Positions 63,601 through 64,000 of a stretch of DNA of 64,000 nt are shown one piece after another. The notes below the pieces were generated by a model. The model ran no database searches, was not told where the DNA came from, and saw nothing but the letters and a program-made list of their open reading frames with translations. Source of the stretch: Paenibacillus lentus (GTDB taxonomy: Bacteria; Bacillota; Bacilli; Paenibacillales; Paenibacillaceae); the NCBI RefSeq assembly GCF_003931855.1, contig NZ_CP034248.1, forward strand, positions 4,030,001-4,094,000. Reading direction: 5' to 3'. Within the stretch, counting starts at the first letter, position 1, and each line of letters opens with the position of its first letter. The position numbers and the translations under genes were made by a program.

Positions 63601-64000
63601 TCATTGCTTTAAGATATCAAGACTTAACCTGATCATGTCCCTGCATTGAATTCCGTTCTCAAATATCGCTTGATCATAATGTTTGATAAAATAATCGCGA
63701 TCCACCCCGGTAATTCTAAATCCGCATTTCTGATATAGCCCCAACTGGCTCAAACTCGAGTTTCCGGTACCTATTTCTACGGTGGCTGCCTGCTGCTCCT
63801 TAGCTTTTTCGATTGCGCTTAACACTAAATTTCTGCCGATCCCCTTGCCCTGAAAATGCTCTCGGACGGCAATATTCACGATCTCGATCGTCCCTGGACG
63901 TGTTCTGAGTAGTACAAATACCCCGACGGCTTCGAGCCCATTCGCAGCAACATAGCATTGGCCCCTGCGCAAATACTCATTTACGTTCTCCTCGGAAGGA
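63601..64000 (-). CDS. GNAT acetyltransferase, N-terminus beyond the window
   Basis: The frame stays open to the window edge, so the first codons are missing (PSEENVNEYLRRGQCYVAAN is the first visible text). The acetyl-CoA loop is IVNIAVREHFQGKGIGRNLV, followed by VEIGTGNSSLSQLGLYQKCG FRITGVDRDYF, a pattern shared with a conserved group of Bacillus GNAT proteins. The C-terminus is complete (LSLDILKQ). A TTG at 63972 is not the true start. Substrate unknown. Confidence 0.85.
   Translation of the reverse strand, partial: PSEENVNEYLRRGQCYVAANGLEAVGVFVLLRTRPGTIEIVNIAVREHFQGKGIGRNLVLSAIEKAKEQQAATVEIGTGNSSLSQLGLYQKCGFRITGVDRDYFIKHYDQAIFENGIQCRDMIRLSLDILKQ

Overview
The window reads as a chromosomal segment of a low-to-mid GC, endospore-forming Firmicute, most likely Paenibacillus. 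This is inferred from gene content: a secreted protein with a copper-amine-oxidase-type stalk domain, a PL11 rhamnogalacturonan lyase, GH94, GH36 and GH16/CBM13 carbohydrate enzymes, strong Shine-Dalgarno sites, and a bacillibactin (dhb) cluster with a Btr-type AraC activator. No rRNA, tRNA, CRISPR array or prophage was seen.

Layout. 1-7.0 kb holds housekeeping and sugar genes: a DUF2680-like protein, an AI-2E-type permease, a lactonase, an orphan LytTR protein under a cre site, a galactose mutarotase-like protein, an MFS permease and a J-domain-like membrane protein. 7.1-10.8 kb is a LacI-type regulator and a GH94 cellobiose phosphorylase, each preceded by the same TAAACGCGCGTTTA operator. 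11-16.3 kb has a sensorless chemotaxis receptor, a GH36 alpha-galactosidase, a DUF4349 lipoprotein and a small membrane protein. 16.3-17.2 kb is mostly decayed DNA, including the frameshifted 3' end of a metal P-type ATPase. 17.25-21.07 kb is a four-gene operon (FecCD permease, ATPase, binding lipoprotein, ferrochelatase-family protein). 21.1-24.2 kb holds an SDR, bioB with an upstream BirA operator, a broken GNAT gene and a phosphatase. 24.2-24.6 kb is a scar of an iron-type binding protein and an AraC regulator. 24.7-28.7 kb holds a saccharopine-dehydrogenase-family/methyltransferase pair divergent from a LuxR regulator, a GNAT and a cupin.

28.7-33.9 kb is an AT-rich locus encoding two sibling solute-binding lipoproteins and a 50-residue membrane peptide. 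One lipoprotein gene is split by a 2.42-kb IS21-family element with a 5-bp target duplication. Removing the element and one duplication copy restores a continuous 418-codon frame. 34-45.3 kb is mixed: a RelP-type alarmone synthetase, a PAP2 phosphatase, a YHYH/stalk protein, a tubby-like protein, an HhH peptide, purC, a hydrolase, the PL11 lyase, an M6 metallopeptidase, a MerR/TipAS regulator, an arylamine N-acetyltransferase and a small anchored protein. 45.3-45.96 kb is non-genic.

45.9-61.8 kb is a siderophore regulon on the minus strand, in transcription order btr, binding lipoprotein, esterase besA, dhbA, dhbC, dhbE, dhbB, dhbF, mbtH-like. It has a perfect 15-bp Fur box before the binding protein, a weaker one before btr and a long terminator hairpin at the end. 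The adenylation pockets of DhbF read as glycine-like and threonine, matching bacillibactin. The siderophore permease is not adjacent. The window closes with a secreted GH16/CBM13 glucanase behind cre- and LacI-like sites and an edge-truncated GNAT.
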